From contig NC_088300.1 in the NCBI RefSeq assembly GCF_032854445.1, positions 32,657,608 through 32,721,607 of the forward strand: a DNA stretch of 64,000 bases. The letters run 5' to 3'. Origin of the DNA: Liolophura sinensis. Taxonomy: Eukaryota; Mollusca; Polyplacophora; Chitonida; Chitonidae. Positions 33,333-45,235 of this stretch are shown piece by piece (position 1 is the first letter of the stretch; every line of letters begins with the position of its first letter). A model generated the notes under the pieces. It did no database searches. It was not told the origin of the DNA and saw only the letters and a program-made list of their open reading frames with translations. Both the position numbers and the translations under genes were made by a program.

Positions 33333-33984
33333 ATTATCGTTACTGTATTAAATGAGCAAACAAAGCCTAGATAAAAAATTTCTAATTTCTATTTCTAATT
33401 TTGTTGTACTTACTTTAATGTTCTTAGACACGAAAAATAAACAAATGTAGTAAAATAGAAAGAACCTTTTTCCTCTCCGTTATCCAAACCAGCGAGGTGA
33501 AGCATGTTGGCGGTAAACCAATTTTTGCGTTCCTGTTTCTCAAATCTCTTAATGGTTTTCACATAGATTTCTCAGTATGCCTTGTTTATTTATTCGCGTA
33601 AGCTTTGCAGCCGTGTGTGTTTTTTGATGAATTTGATGAACAGTATTAGATGTGTTCACACGAACATTTGGAAAGGTGTGATATCGAGATGAATAAAGAC
33701 ATAATATACAAGATGTGTTATGTTGTCTTGCGTTTATACCCATTCATGACCGCGCCCATCTTGACACTTCACTTGCCTGTAACATTGACAAACAAACGAC
33801 GAGGTGAAAGATAAAATGTGAAGGTATATGGAAACGAACAGCAATGGAAGACATTCTGAGAACTATAAATGACAATAACTAGAAATTACAGTTTGTTAAG
33901 CAGCAGAACAATTGTAAATGTTGGACATTTACGTATCTGAGCATATATGTATGTTGCGAGCTTTGTATTAATTAACTCCTGGGC

Positions 33985-34053
33985 TCAACCCGATTTCCTT
34001 TCGCCGTGAAATATTCTTAAGTACGTCGTAAACATCAATCAAATAAATAAATT
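33985..34053 (+). mobile_element. SINE 3' fragment
   Basis: GGGCTCAACCCGATTTCCTT, CGTGAAATATTCTTAAGTAC and the tail ATCAATCAAATAAATAAA; most of the body is missing. Confidence 0.75.
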
Positions 34054-34454
34054 GACTTCTATGTTGTTAGCACACTATTTTCTTCGCCTTGTTCTCCACG
34101 GTCTCGCATGAATGTATCTCATTGCATTATAACTTTAATCTCGGTTAAGGTCGCAATTCGGTTGCCGATTAGAATGCAGCTCTCGTTTTAGATCGGCAAT
34201 GGATGTATGACAGGGGTTGATCCCAAAAAGACAATTTCAATGTCAAAATTCAAAAACACTGGTTATTTTTTGACACTGGAAGTTGGCATTTTTGACACAT
34301 TTGTCATTTCAAAATTTATGGAGTGATTTTAATTTTCAGGGCCCCAAAATAACCTGCAAAAGTCGTTTTCCAAACATTTAACGTAAGTCAGAAATGACTT
34401 CGTTAAATCGATCGGATGAAGGTAGTGGTGTCTTCACGTCAAGCAGATTTCCTT

Positions 34455-34590
34455 ACGGTAATTCGGTTTCTTCACGGTAGTCCGGATTCCACTCAGTGTA
34501 ACCCAGTTTCCCCAAGTCTTGTCACTGTGGTGTAAGTGAAAAATTTCTGATTATAGCGATCAACAACAGTCAGCTAAACCGAGTTAATTA
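34455..34590 (+). mobile_element. Diverged SINE relic, third type
   Basis: TCCGGATTCCACTCAGTGTA, ACCCAGTTTCCCCAAG and GTAAGTGAAAAATTTCTGAT, then a degraded GATCAACAACAGTCAGC tail. Similar in body layout to 28296-28482. Confidence 0.45.
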
Positions 34591-34924
34591 GTTACACCTA
34601 GTACATGTAATATATTATAGACGGCATCAGGACATTTTATTTAGTTTTATGAAGTCGAATGAGGCTCAACGAGTGAGGAGTTTGAGCACAAGTTAGCACA
34701 TTGTTCACAATCACATTAAGATGCTTTCCAACTTAGACCAGACCCTAAAAAATGTCCAAGTCATCTAGCGCTGACCCTTATAAGATAAGGTGACATAAAT
34801 TTGACGGACCGATGGACCTATCGACAGACCGAATGACCCATGGAGTTGCTTTTCGCAGGTAAAACATCCATTTCTTCTTTCTGAGTAAAAAGTCACACGG
34901 CTACGGCGCTGGTAACATGCGATG

Positions 34925-35965
34925 AAATGTCCTACAGCCGGTCATCCATATGTGGGCATGCCGGAGCTGGTCAACCCGTACAAATAACCTGCAGCCGTTC
35001 ATCCAAAGAGAGGTGTCCTGCAGCTGGTCAGCGTGTAGGGATATCCTGCAGCTGTTCATCCAAGACGGGATATCTTGGAGCTGATCAACCCGTAGGAATA
35101 ACCTGCATCCGTTCATCCAAGGAACTCTATCCTGGAGCTGATCAGCGTGTAGTGATAACCTGCAGCCGGGCAAGGGGTGTGTGTAGTGATAACCTGCAGC
35201 CGGACATCCAAGGGGTGTGTGTGTGGGGGGGTGGGGTGGGGGGGGGGAGGTGTATCCTGGAGATGGTCAACCCGCAGGGATAACCTGCAGCCGTTCATCC
35301 AAGGAGGGGCATCCTGGAGCTGGTCAGCGTGTAGTGATAACCTGCCACAGGTGATACACGGAGAATTATTTTTCAGTCGGTCATTCGCGCAGGAATATCC
35401 AGGAGCTGCACATCAATTGAAGGATAGGCAACAACAGGGCGTCCACTGAAAGATATCATTGAACTGGTCAACAAATGGAGGCATCCTGTAGCTGGTTTAC
35501 ACAGTGGTATAGCCTCATCCACAGTGATATAGCCTGAAGCTGGTCATCCACAGTGGGATATCCTGGAGCTGATCATCCACAGTTGGACAGCCTTGAGCTG
35601 GTCATCCACCGAGGAATATCCTGGAGCTGGCTATCCACAGTGGGATAAACCGGAGCTGGTTATCCACACTGGTATAACCTGAAGCTGGTCATCCACAGTG
35701 GGATAGCCTTGAGCTGATCATCCACAGTGGGATAGTCTTGAGCTGATCATCCACAGTGGGATAGTCTTGAGCTGGTCATCCACAGTGGGATATCCTGGGA
35801 ATGGTCTTTCACAGTGGGATATCCTGGAGCTGGTCATCCACAATGGGATAAACTGGAGTTGGTTATCCACAGTGGGATATTCTGGAGCTGATCATCCACA
35901 GTCGGATAGCCTTGAACTGGTCATCCACAGAGGGATACGCTGTAGTTGGTCATCTACAGTGGGAT
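34925..35965 (+). repeat. Compound minisatellite (CTGGAGCTGGTCATCC-type units)
   Basis: Two sub-arrays share the core GGAGCTGGTCATCCA. From 34925 to about 35450 units are longer (about 60 bp) with CAGCCGTTCATCCAAG and GTCAGCGTGTAG; from 35470 to 35965 units are about 29-30 bp with CATCCACAGTGGGATA. A G-rich tract at 35216-35252 (runs of 7 to 10 G) interrupts the first part and could form a G-quadruplex. Confidence 0.88.
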
Positions 35966-35967
35966 AA

Positions 35968-36165
35968 CCGAGAGCCTCTCACCAATGCAGTCGCTATGCT
36001 ACTAAGTTCATTCTACCTTCACCTCCGGCCATATGTGGGAAGGTTTGGCAACAAGATGCGGATGGTCGAGGGTTTTCCCAGGCTCTTCCTAGTTCCCTCT
36101 CAAACCCGTTGTATGAGTGAAATATTCTTCAGTATATGGCGTAAAAACACCAATGAAATAAATCT
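35968..36165 (+). mobile_element. tRNA-derived SINE, 5'-truncated
   Basis: GAGAGCCTCTCACCAATGCA, GTCGCTATG, CTCCGGCCATATGTGGGAAG, GCGGATGGTCGAGGG, GTGAAATATTCTTCAGTATA and AACACCAATGAAATAAATC. It directly follows the minisatellite; the array may have spread to the SINE edge. Confidence 0.82.
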
Positions 36166-37014
36166 TAGAAACGTGGCTTACACAGACTAAGGTTTAAAAA
36201 TTGTACTAGGTGATAAAAGCCCTTCTAGAATTACAGTAACATGCAATCCGCTTATAAGTATGATAACAATGAGCTTATAAGTGGTAACTGTAGAAGGTAT
36301 ATAATTTTAAAACACATACCAACACATACAGAATATAAAGAAGCAAATAAACAATGGCAATGTGATGATACCCACAAATAAATATAATTCTATAATATTT
36401 TGGATTTTTCTACTACATTGAACGCACGTTTCAGCAGAGACGTACGCTTCAGAACATACCCGCTTCACGCCTCGCTTCACAAAAGTTCGCCTTGGACGAC
36501 ACCAGTTCAAAGCATGGGGTTATCACAAGTGTTCAGGCCACAAATTCATTGACGCAGACGACAACAAACTCATGCTAATTGGTTTACCCCTCTGCTTTGT
36601 GTGTGTATGGTTCTTTCCACGGCGGTCTCGAGCAGGTGTTGACAGCGGACGACAGACTGCAGAGAAACGGCGGAGTAAGGTTGTGTAATTTGCCCTGCGT
36701 CAGCGTGATTTTTAGAAATAATGACTATTTATCGAGTCATTGTGGTTGAATTTAGACCGGTAAATGTGGAAGAGCTGAAATTTTATAACGAAGCGCCGCA
36801 GGCGTCCAAAGAATAGGAAAGAAATAAATAACACTGAAAATGGAGTACAGAAATGAATGACACCATAATGGAGTGATTTGCGTTTGGTCAGTTTTCGAGA
36901 GAAATAAAAGATAATTAAACGTATTAAACCATGAAACTTTAAAACGGTTTCTTTAGATAAAAATATCGACATTACATGTTGTAAACACATTGCTTATATG
37001 TAACACGTACTTTG

Positions 37015-37190
37015 CCCCCACCATATCCTACTTCACAAGTTGCTGGAAGACTTACTCGCGTTTTGCCAACAGATGAATTCAGTTGGATTTGTACCGACAA
37101 ATCGTCGAGAGTGGTGAGAGACTCCTTGGTTATTACGCGCGAGAGTACACTAACAGCTAGGCCACAGACCCCTCCCCCCGAAACCCCAAT
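37015..37190 (-). mobile_element. Diverged SINE-like relic
   Basis: Read on the minus strand it has GGTCTGTGGCCTAGCTGTTA (tRNA-like head), AGGAGTCTCTCACCACTCTC and CAGCAACTTGTGAAGTAGG, parallel to the SINE order head, AGCCTCTCACC, CAGCAAC. The 3' core is missing. Confidence 0.5.
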
Positions 37191-38650
37191 GGTCATTTGT
37201 TATTATGCTTTGTATTTTCCGAGACAGTATATACACACGCTGTTCCTGAAATTCGGTCATCAATCTCAATCAGATCGTTCATCAGCGTGGCACCTTTGGA
37301 CTGTGAAATGTAAATTACATTTAACATGGAAGACAGTGATGGACATTTTGATAATGCACAGAGGTATCGAATATTTCCCGAAACAAATCCGGAAAAATCC
37401 ATAATGAGTTTCTCACCTGATACGTTAAAAGACCCGACGACTTTTACCAAGGCAGATAATGTCTTAAAGTTGTGACTGATTTCTTTATATTCATATCGCT
37501 TCATACTGACTTCCTCACTTTCGTAATTAACGGGATAAAAGTCTGGAAACCAGGCCTGGACTTGAAACCCATACCAGTATTTTCAAACAATAAGTAGGGT
37601 AGCTTTTAATACAATGTCTGTTGTCCTATCCGTCAGGTGATACTCCTCCTAAAGTGGATAGAATGAATACAAAACGCTTCATCGCGTGGGTTGGAGAAAA
37701 TTCTCACAAAGCGATTAATGACGAAAATAGAGAGTTTCACGGCGTTGATCAGAGAAACTGCTCATGATGCAGATGGCGACGAAGATAGAGACACTGAGAA
37801 TGGCGATAAACGCTGAACGAATGAATGAATGAATGGATGAATGAATGGATGAATTAATGAATGGATGAGTTAATGAAATGAAAGAATCATTCAATCAGTC
37901 ATCCAACCAATCAATGACAGTCCTGATGAAAATATATCCTGGAACTTTTTAGTTTAAAGAAGAACAAACATAATAATAATTCTTAAATGAATAAAGCCAA
38001 TGGCGGCAGTATCAGATTAAATTACAGATACTATGTTTGTAAATATCTCTATATCACAGTGATATTAGAAGCAAAAAGTGTAAGGAAATGAAGCTGGATG
38101 AGGTTCATAGCAAAGGTATTAAATAGGTCCATTTTCGCTAATCACTTCAAATTGTCTGTGGTTACCTGTCATAGCTCAAATGATTGCCTCCCTGTAAATA
38201 TCAGGCTTGTACTATCGCATTTACATAGTGGTAAAATGATTCTAAAATACTAAAAAGCTATAATGCAACCCATATTATATATTTAGGAACTGTTTGAATG
38301 GTAGCACGTGCACAGACTACGTAGAAATTTTGTCAAAAGTAATTATTCGGGCTATTCTAAAATAATGGCACAAATTCGATTTGAACTTTAAAGAGCTTGG
38401 AAGCGCATCCACAACCACTTAACACTTATCCGAACAACTTACTTGGACCAGGGCGTCTTTGGCGCATTGAGTATGTGTTCCATTACCCCATGGCCATTTT
38501 CACAAAAACGGCAAATGTGTTATTAGTTTGTGTGGCTACTCAGATATGAATTTTCTCTTCAGTGTAGGCGTATAAAACTCCAACTTGCAACTACCATTTA
38601 GATTATAAATCTGGTGTTTAATTATTGTATTGTTGCGTAACACCGTACAC
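37191..38650. other. Intergenic with TGAA microsatellite
   Basis: Contains imperfect (GAAT)n/(GATG)n at about 37815-37880. No gene recognised. Confidence 0.5.
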
Positions 38651-38653
38651 AGT

Positions 38654-38826
38654 GAGTGAGTGAGTGAATGCTTGGGGTTTAACGTCGTGTTTAACAATTT
38701 GTTCAGTCTTATGACGATGAAGGTCAACCAGTCGTTGCACTATCCTCTTCATGCTGAATGCCAGGCGGATTGACCCGGGATCTACCGCCCCCGAACCGGA
38801 CGCTCTACTTACTGAGTTGTCGGGGC
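38654..38826 (-). mobile_element. SINE, (CACT)-tailed family
   Basis: GTGAGTGAGTGAGTGAATGC, TTGGGGTTTAACGTCGTGTT, AATTTGTTCAGTCTTATGAC, then GACGATGAAGG and a tRNA-like head region ending TACTGAGTTGTCGGGG. Same family and strand as 25690-25835. Confidence 0.85.
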
Positions 38827-38985
38827 CAGTCATCCTCAAGAATTTTGCGCTTATACCATGGCAGCCTGATTTAAGAGAGGCGGAACCGGAGTGCCCGGCG
38901 TAAATCACTGACCTTTGACAAGTTATTGACAATCTTTTCCACATGTGGCGTACAGACATGCACACATTATTGGTGGAAGTGGTCT

Positions 38986-39306
38986 TCATTGAACATTACA
39001 CTGAAACACAAATGATATCCTGAGATTGATTTCCATCAAAAATTTTCTTCCAGCCCTCAAAGTTCCACCGCTTTCAGAGCTGCATGTGGGCCTGTTCATG
39101 TCTAATGGACGGTATATCCGTCTACAGTTTATCTCATACTCAGTATTAAAATCTGTCGCTATATTTTCGCCGGAGAGAAATGTCCAATCTCGACCTCGTT
39201 GAACGTCGAGATCTTTAACTGTGACCAGTGATAGAGTATGCCTGGGTCTTTGAAAGCTGAGGTTAAAAGTGACCACTCGCGTGGAACAGTTTGCGGGGTA
39301 TGGCAT
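38986..39306 (-). other. Candidate exon or relic, H-type-lectin-like
   Basis: A 106-codon open frame on the minus strand contains STRVVTFNLSFQRPRHTLSL, VTVKDLDVQRGRDW and GENIATDFNTEYEI. The order (hydrophobic strand, F-x-x-x-F, L-D, E-N-I, F) recalls the H-type lectin domain known from molluscan agglutinins. An AG acceptor could lie just upstream (TTTGTAG on the minus strand at about 39340) and a GTATGAG donor about 150 bases inside. No partner exons were found, so this may be an isolated pseudogene fragment or chance. Confidence 0.28.
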
Positions 39307-40420
39307 TAAGAAATTGACGGCAGCTGCGATACTCTACAAAGATTATGAAAGCTGTGTGTCGCAGTTTGCGCTAAACACGAATTTAACTAAATAAACAGAA
39401 AAGATAAACACGTAACTGTAACTGTAACCCCGTGACTGTATTTGTGACACTTTTTTTCACTGCCTGATGTGACGTGGACTACATTAACGTGCTTTCGAAT
39501 TTCTTAACACGTTTGACACGTTTGCCGCTGTCATTCCAAGCATAAGCCTGTCAGTAATGAAGAAATGCGGCAGCAATGCCTTCTGTTTTCTAGCCGCCAT
39601 ATTGTCCCACAAATACACTGACAAGTAGGAGCTCACTCAGTGTGTCTCCTGCAGGAGCTGTTCGTAGGACAGTGACCAAGGGTCATTTTTTGCATGCTCT
39701 GGAGGAATTTAAAATGTAATGTGGCCAATCAAATCACAGCCCTTGATCTTTTGTGGATTTTTGTTTCTATATCGAAATAACTTTCAAAGGATGAAACATG
39801 CTTTCCAGATTTGACATCGTCGTCAGTTTGGACCGATCCAGTTGATTCGAACAGGAAGCCTTGATTCGTCACCTTCATCATCTGAACGAATGAAAGCAAA
39901 AAGCCAAAAATATTCACAAGATTTAAGAAACAATGGCTTCTTTCATTGCTTATACGCTGTGATAACTGGAGAGAGGTGCACTATCAGCTTTTCACGCATT
40001 ATCACGCGAGATTTGTAATACTGAAACATTGCTGTAAACGAGAATTTTCGAGTCACGTGATCTGTCTGGCCGAAAAAATCCAATAGTGCACTTTAATGGA
40101 TAACTACGGAAGTGTCCATTGTTTTGGGCGATGTTACATCGGTATAACATAAATGTGAAGCGATACCAATGGTTATTAAGTCGTTGGTATGGTTTAATAA
40201 CTGGTGTCATACGGTTCTTCTGAAGTAGGGGAAGGACGCTATTGTAGATACCAATGTGACACTTTACCAGTTTCCCAAGCATAACCTTTCACCGACTCGC
40301 TCTAAATAAATTATTTTGTGTGAATTCTTCCTATAACAAACGTTACCTTTAGGCAGATGATCATACAAAAGATTTGCTACGTCTTGTGAAAGGATTGCCT
40401 GGTACGCTAGACTGGGTTTT
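39307..40420. other. Intergenic, nothing recognised
   Basis: Short ORFs on the minus strand only; no family recognised. Confidence 0.35.
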
Positions 40421-40424
40421 AAGT

Positions 40425-40560
40425 ATATCACTTAAGAAACTGAAGAGAATGCATATTTCAAACTCCTTAACATATATGGTTTCAACTACATCACTTACGG
40501 AACAGTAGAATATGCAGATTTCAAACTCCTTAATATATATTGTTTCAACAACATCAGTTT
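40425..40560 (+). repeat. Direct duplication of about 68 bp
   Basis: ATGCATATTTCAAACTCCTT, then AACATATATGGTTTCAACTA, is repeated as ATGCAGATTTCAAACTCCTT, then AATATATATTGTTTCAACAA. Two copies only. Confidence 0.75.
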
Positions 40561-42120
40561 AACTTCACACAGAATTTAAATACCTAAATACTCTTTCATG
40601 AAACCAACCATGACCATGATGGGAATTTTCTCTAGCTAGTGACTAACTTCTTGGTAAGAATTCGTCCAGACAATATCGGTAGCCAGCCACTGGTAAACGT
40701 TGGTGGCGGGAATCCATGAAACCCCAAAGCAGCCAATGCGCAGGTCAGTACACTTGTGATTACCACGCTCAGATTACGCCGCATTCTCGCCATCATCCAT
40801 TCCATTGGCGCATCGGGCAGTGGGGGGCAACATATCCGCGAAAAAAAAAATCCCTCTTATTTGCTTGAAAATAATACCAAATGGTCCCGACGTTTTGAAC
40901 ATAATTCCTCTATGTCCAGAATTCACATGAAATAACAATATAGCCACTTTAGTGAAAATGCAATGTTTGACAAGCTCATTAAAAAGACTATAAACCATAC
41001 ATGCTGTTAACAGGAAAGGCCCAAAAATATGAATGTAAGCTGTTTTGGTCGCGTAAAAATAGCAATGTTAAGTGCGTTTTGTACGTGTCCGGGCTAAACC
41101 TTGTGCAAAGTACGTGACCCCAGTTGTAAGCATCAGATCAGTTGGCTCAATTCTACACTTTGCAAACTGTGCACACGTTATTGGCACCAATGTGTTATAT
41201 TACATTTAAGTATTGTCTATCTGGAAAATCTAGATTTCTGAATTTAATTTTAACTTTTGAGTCAAATGCATGCCTGCCTTTTTCTTCAAAATATCCAAAA
41301 TGTCCATCCGAAAATTTTCAAGTAAAATGAATTCTAGACAACAGTTTTCTTACTGGGAATTGCGTATTTATGTATGTGTGTTACAGTTTGACAAGTGTTC
41401 TCGTCAGTGTCCAGGTATAGCCTGGGTGTGACCCAAGTCAATAGAGCCCAGGTTAGGAATTGATTACTTCGAATCTAGGCTTCTCCTGCTTCTTCTGTCA
41501 GGCGGGTTCTTGAATTTATTGGTTTTGGTTTCCACATCGCCTTTCTTCATGTTTTCCTCTGGTGCCGAAGACAATCCGTTTCACATTGCATGCAGTTTCC
41601 TTAAACATATGATACAAAAAGATGTAGTATTTTTCAATGGCGAAGCATTTCTTTTTTGTTTTTGAAATTATTGTTTAATTTATGCGGAGATAAACACACA
41701 TGGACGCAACCTCTCCCTCCGACAAACGCATGCATACATGCGCTCTCCTACGCGTATTCAAATACACATATTTGTGTAAATATAAAAGTAGACATATAGG
41801 CAAATAGATAGATAAATAAAATAAATAGATAAATAAAATAGATAGAAAAATAATGAATAATAGATTAATCAGACCAATGGTATAAATTGATTGTTTGTTT
41901 CCGTGTTCTTTCATTCTCGCGAAACGCATTTGGTATACACCTGATCGGCCCTCAGAATCAAAGTATCACCGATGAAGTCTAACCTGCGCTTGTAATGTTC
42001 GTATGGCAGCCAAAATCTCAGGAACATATGTATACAATAAATAACCAGATAAATTGATAGGTAAATAGTGAAATATAAATAATAAAACTAAAATAATTTG
42101 AGCAACAAACGGCGATCAAA
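40561..42120. other. Intergenic, simple AT-rich sequence
   Basis: Includes an (ATAGATAAATAAA)-type low-complexity stretch at about 41795-41850. No gene recognised. Confidence 0.4.
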
Positions 42121-42125
42121 ACAAG

Positions 42126-42395
42126 GTGTGGCCGATGTGGTATGCATGGTTTCGCTTTTCGCGCAGCGCATTTGAAATATCGGGATCTATAAGATATAAG
42201 ATTGACGGTGATGAAGGTAAAGCATTACAGGAGGCAATTAGCTGCAGTTTTCCATGCGACACCCACCTTTTATATAGTAAACACTTGAAAGACAACGTCA
42301 CTAGATATATTTGTGATAAGGTTGGTTGCTCAACCTATGCAAGGAATACCATTGTAGTGCCCATCTTTGTGGAGGTCTGTATAAGGTCTGACACA
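42126..42395 (+). pseudogene. MULE-like transposase fragment
   Basis: The + frame encodes YKIDGDEGKALQEAISCSFP, then CDTHLLYSKHLKDNVTRYIC and DKVG. This matches the pattern of the MULE/Mutator transposase core in animal genomes (DGE-AL, FP-A-HLLC-HLK-DN). The usual Cys of HLLC is Tyr, and the frame runs straight into a SINE, so it is a broken remnant. Flanking parts of the transposase were not found. Confidence 0.5.
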
Positions 42396-42396
42396 C

Positions 42397-42532
42397 TCTA
42401 TTTGTTTATTTATTTGATTGATGTTTTACGGCGTACTCAAGAGTATTTCATTTGTATGACGGCGGCCAGTGATATGGTGGGAGGAAACCGGGCAGAGCCC
42501 AGGGAAACTCACGACCATCCGCAGGTTGAGGA
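42397..42532 (-). mobile_element. tRNA-derived SINE, truncated
   Basis: TTTATTTATTTGATTGATGT, TTTACGGCGTACTCAAGAGT, ATTTCATTTGTATGACGGCG, GGTGGGAGGAAACCGGGCAG and CACGACCATCCGCAGGTTG, then the similarity stops. It adjoins the MULE remnant. Confidence 0.88.
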
Positions 42533-43029
42533 GACACACGATAAGCGCCATTTGTGCATGCAGAGTGGCAGAACTCGCACTATTTCAAGAAAAGCAAATA
42601 TAAGGATGTATAACTGTACTGTAGGGACTTCAAAATGTCTGAAGGAAGGTGCACTCAAACAGGACTGAGGAACAGTCAGGGAAACTTGTGTTATCTGCAG
42701 AGGGGGTCTACGGCAAGGGGCACCCATGTGGCTGTCTCTGTTAGTTTTCATCAACGTATACGTATCGATCGTGGGAGTTATTTGAAAGATTATGATCTGT
42801 ATACTCTGAAGATGGTTCCGATCGATTACAGGAAGATCGTAGTAACACCACACTATATGTAGCCAATGTATACTCTCGACTTGTTTTAAAATTCTATATA
42901 GTAACGATTACACTTTAAAGTGCTTATTTGTCCATATAAATTTGTTTTTCTATTATTACCGTTTCAATGGGTGGATTTCCAGCCTCACAGCGCTGAGGCT
43001 GAACAAACCATGTACCATTTGTTTTGCTG

Positions 43030-43210
43030 CACTCAAAAAATAATCTGTTAGCTTTAACAGAGAGTTTGTTGTCTGAGTGATGCTAGAATGTATTTCGTCA
43101 TTATGACATAATGCTGTCTTAGATTTAAAGTAATATCATGTTAGTCTAATTAAAATAATTAGTTGAAGTTAATAGAATATGAGTGTTACATTTAATATAA
43201 TAATCTGCTG
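43030..43210 (+). mobile_element. Dispersed element R3, plus copy
   Basis: GAGTGATGCTAGAATGTATT, CATTATGACATAATGCTGTC and ATGTTAGTCTAATTAAA correspond to the inverse of 31515-31680. No ORF. Confidence 0.6.
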
Positions 43211-44479
43211 CAATGAGAGGATAATCTGATGGAATAGAGTACACCAATTTTAATAACAGTTTACTCTGGCCTCAGTCACCCAAGTAACCTCGGCGTTCAT
43301 CAAGATTCTGTACAAATTTTGCTAGTGGTGGCAGTGATGTACAGCGAAGGTAGTGAGCAGCACGTGAGAGTTGTAAGGAATATGAAATAAAGTATGTGAT
43401 GCTAAAGCTCTATTCACATAAACAAATTAAATCTTTGTGCAACTTTCATGTATGTGGCGCAGTGTTGTTTAGTGAGGGGCTGAAGTACGTCACGCTTAAT
43501 ATGCATGTGTATATCAGTATACCTACAGTAGTGCTTATATAGTTCTATTTTCCCTTTTGTATTTTGTAATTGCATGCACTTTTTTTTCTTCAGATAAACT
43601 AAGATCCTATATAAAATATACCTAAGGAGTCAAACTCTGGTGGCCCACTGTGTGGCGTAACATATATCCTCAGAAAGATGCAATTACAAACTGGACGACG
43701 TGAAAGAAGAAGAGATTAGGTGCGGGTGAACCGAAGTGCGGGTGTCGTCAGCGTGTTGAGAATACCTTAATTTCTCTAATTTTTAGGACAGATAATTGCA
43801 GTGCTGAAGCAAAAAATCACACTTCTCTCTCAGTCTTTTTGGAAAAGTAGAGATATGAATATGTTGTTCATTGGATGGATTAACCCTGAAAGAAAAAAGA
43901 AACTAAATATTCCTGTTACAGTTACATGTATACTGGCTAAAAAGAGCAGACCAGGTGTCTCAAAATTAGAATAACTAGGGTACTCTTGCGAAATAAAAAT
44001 AAAGGAAAACACTCATTATTCAATGATTGGACACAGTGTTCTGTGTATAGGTAAACCTGTACACTGCGAAGAAGACCACAAATGGGTCACCTTTGTACGC
44101 CTGACCAATTTAAGATCACTGAACTGTGAAGGGTAAAGAAATTTTCTTTTTTTTCTGACCGAATTTCATAACTCTGGCGTGAGAAAACGAAATGTCTCCA
44201 CACTGCTGTCAACGGGTGTATTTGAATTTCTGTACTTGCGCTGATGGAACGGTGTGCAACAAGAACGTTACTTAAATGAAGCGCACTTTGTGCTCTTTTT
44301 GCACATGCAAATTCGCATCAGCTGACACGAGAACACTGCACTGATTACACACTTCGAATGGATTCGAATACAGCTAACAGGTGCTTATATCCATTTACAC
44401 GTGCACACACGCGCCCAGACACACGCAGACGAGGCCAATTAGGCAATCCAATGTGGGGATATGGGGGAGATTTTGTGTG

Positions 44480-44870
44480 TGTATACAACTGGCAGTGTGT
44501 GTATATGATTGTGTACAACACACCTCAGTGTATGTATAGGATTGTGTACAGCAGACTTGAGTGTGTTTATATGATTATGTACAACAGACTCCAGTGTGTG
44601 TATATGCTTGTGTACAACACACTCCAGTGTGTGTATATGCTTGTGTACAGCAGAACCCAGAGTGTGTACATGATTGTGTACAGCAGAATCCAGTGTGTGT
44701 ATGGTTGTGTACAGCAGACTCCAGAGTCTGTATATGATCGTGTACAGCAAAATCCAGTGTGTGTATATGATTGCGTACAGCAGAATCCAGTGTGTGTATA
44801 TGATTGCGTACAGCAGAATCCAGTGTGTGTGTCCGGTTGTGTACAGCAGAATCCAGTGTGTGTATGTGCA
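44480..44870 (+). repeat. 33-bp tandem repeat, about 12 copies
   Basis: Unit TGTGTGTATATGATTGTGTA plus CAGCAGAATCCAG (33 bp, 11 codons). Long open frames exist on both strands (VYMIVYSRIQC on +, HTHWILLYTI on -) because the unit lacks stops and its length is divisible by three. No splice, start or promoter context supports coding. Confidence 0.92.
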
Positions 44871-45039
44871 GAACATAAAACTTACTCTTTAAAAGAGTTT
44901 TAAACGATGTTATTTTTTCTAACCTGCCTAGAACTGGTTTCTATGAACACACAACACGTCAGGGATACTTCACTACAAACAGGCACGAACTCTACATCAA
45001 TATATATATGACAACCACATGTCCGTGATATACCCCAGG

Positions 45040-45142
45040 CACTAAGTCACCCATAAAACTGGTGTATATCGTATTAAGAAAAAAATTCTTGAGGATGGCG
45101 CTCAATAAACAACACTCCAATAAATCAATCAAATCGTTTCCA
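45040..45142 (+). mobile_element. SINE 3' relic
   Basis: CACCCATAAAACTGGTGTAT, TCGTATTAAG, AATTCTTGAGGATGGCG and ACACTCCAATAAATCAATC resemble the SINE core and tail; heavily diverged. Confidence 0.5.
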
Positions 45143-45154
45143 AACTCATATCAG

Positions 45155-45235
45155 TCCAAAAATTAGGACGGGATCATGCAAAGAGTACAGTCAACAGTTT
45201 TTAAATGATGTTGAAAAGACGCAAGAAATGTGTTA
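45155..45235 (+). repeat. Dispersed repeat R1, copy 3 (partial)
   Basis: ATTAGGACGGGATCATGCAA, AGAGTACAGTCAACAGTTTT and GATGTTGAAAAG match the 3' part of the copies at 1640 and 29225. Confidence 0.55.

Noticed and set aside
44358-44903. 181-codon ORF of CVYMIVYSRIQ repeats as a gene
   Set aside because: Tandem 33-bp repeat with an equally open antisense frame; no signal peptide, domain or gene structure.
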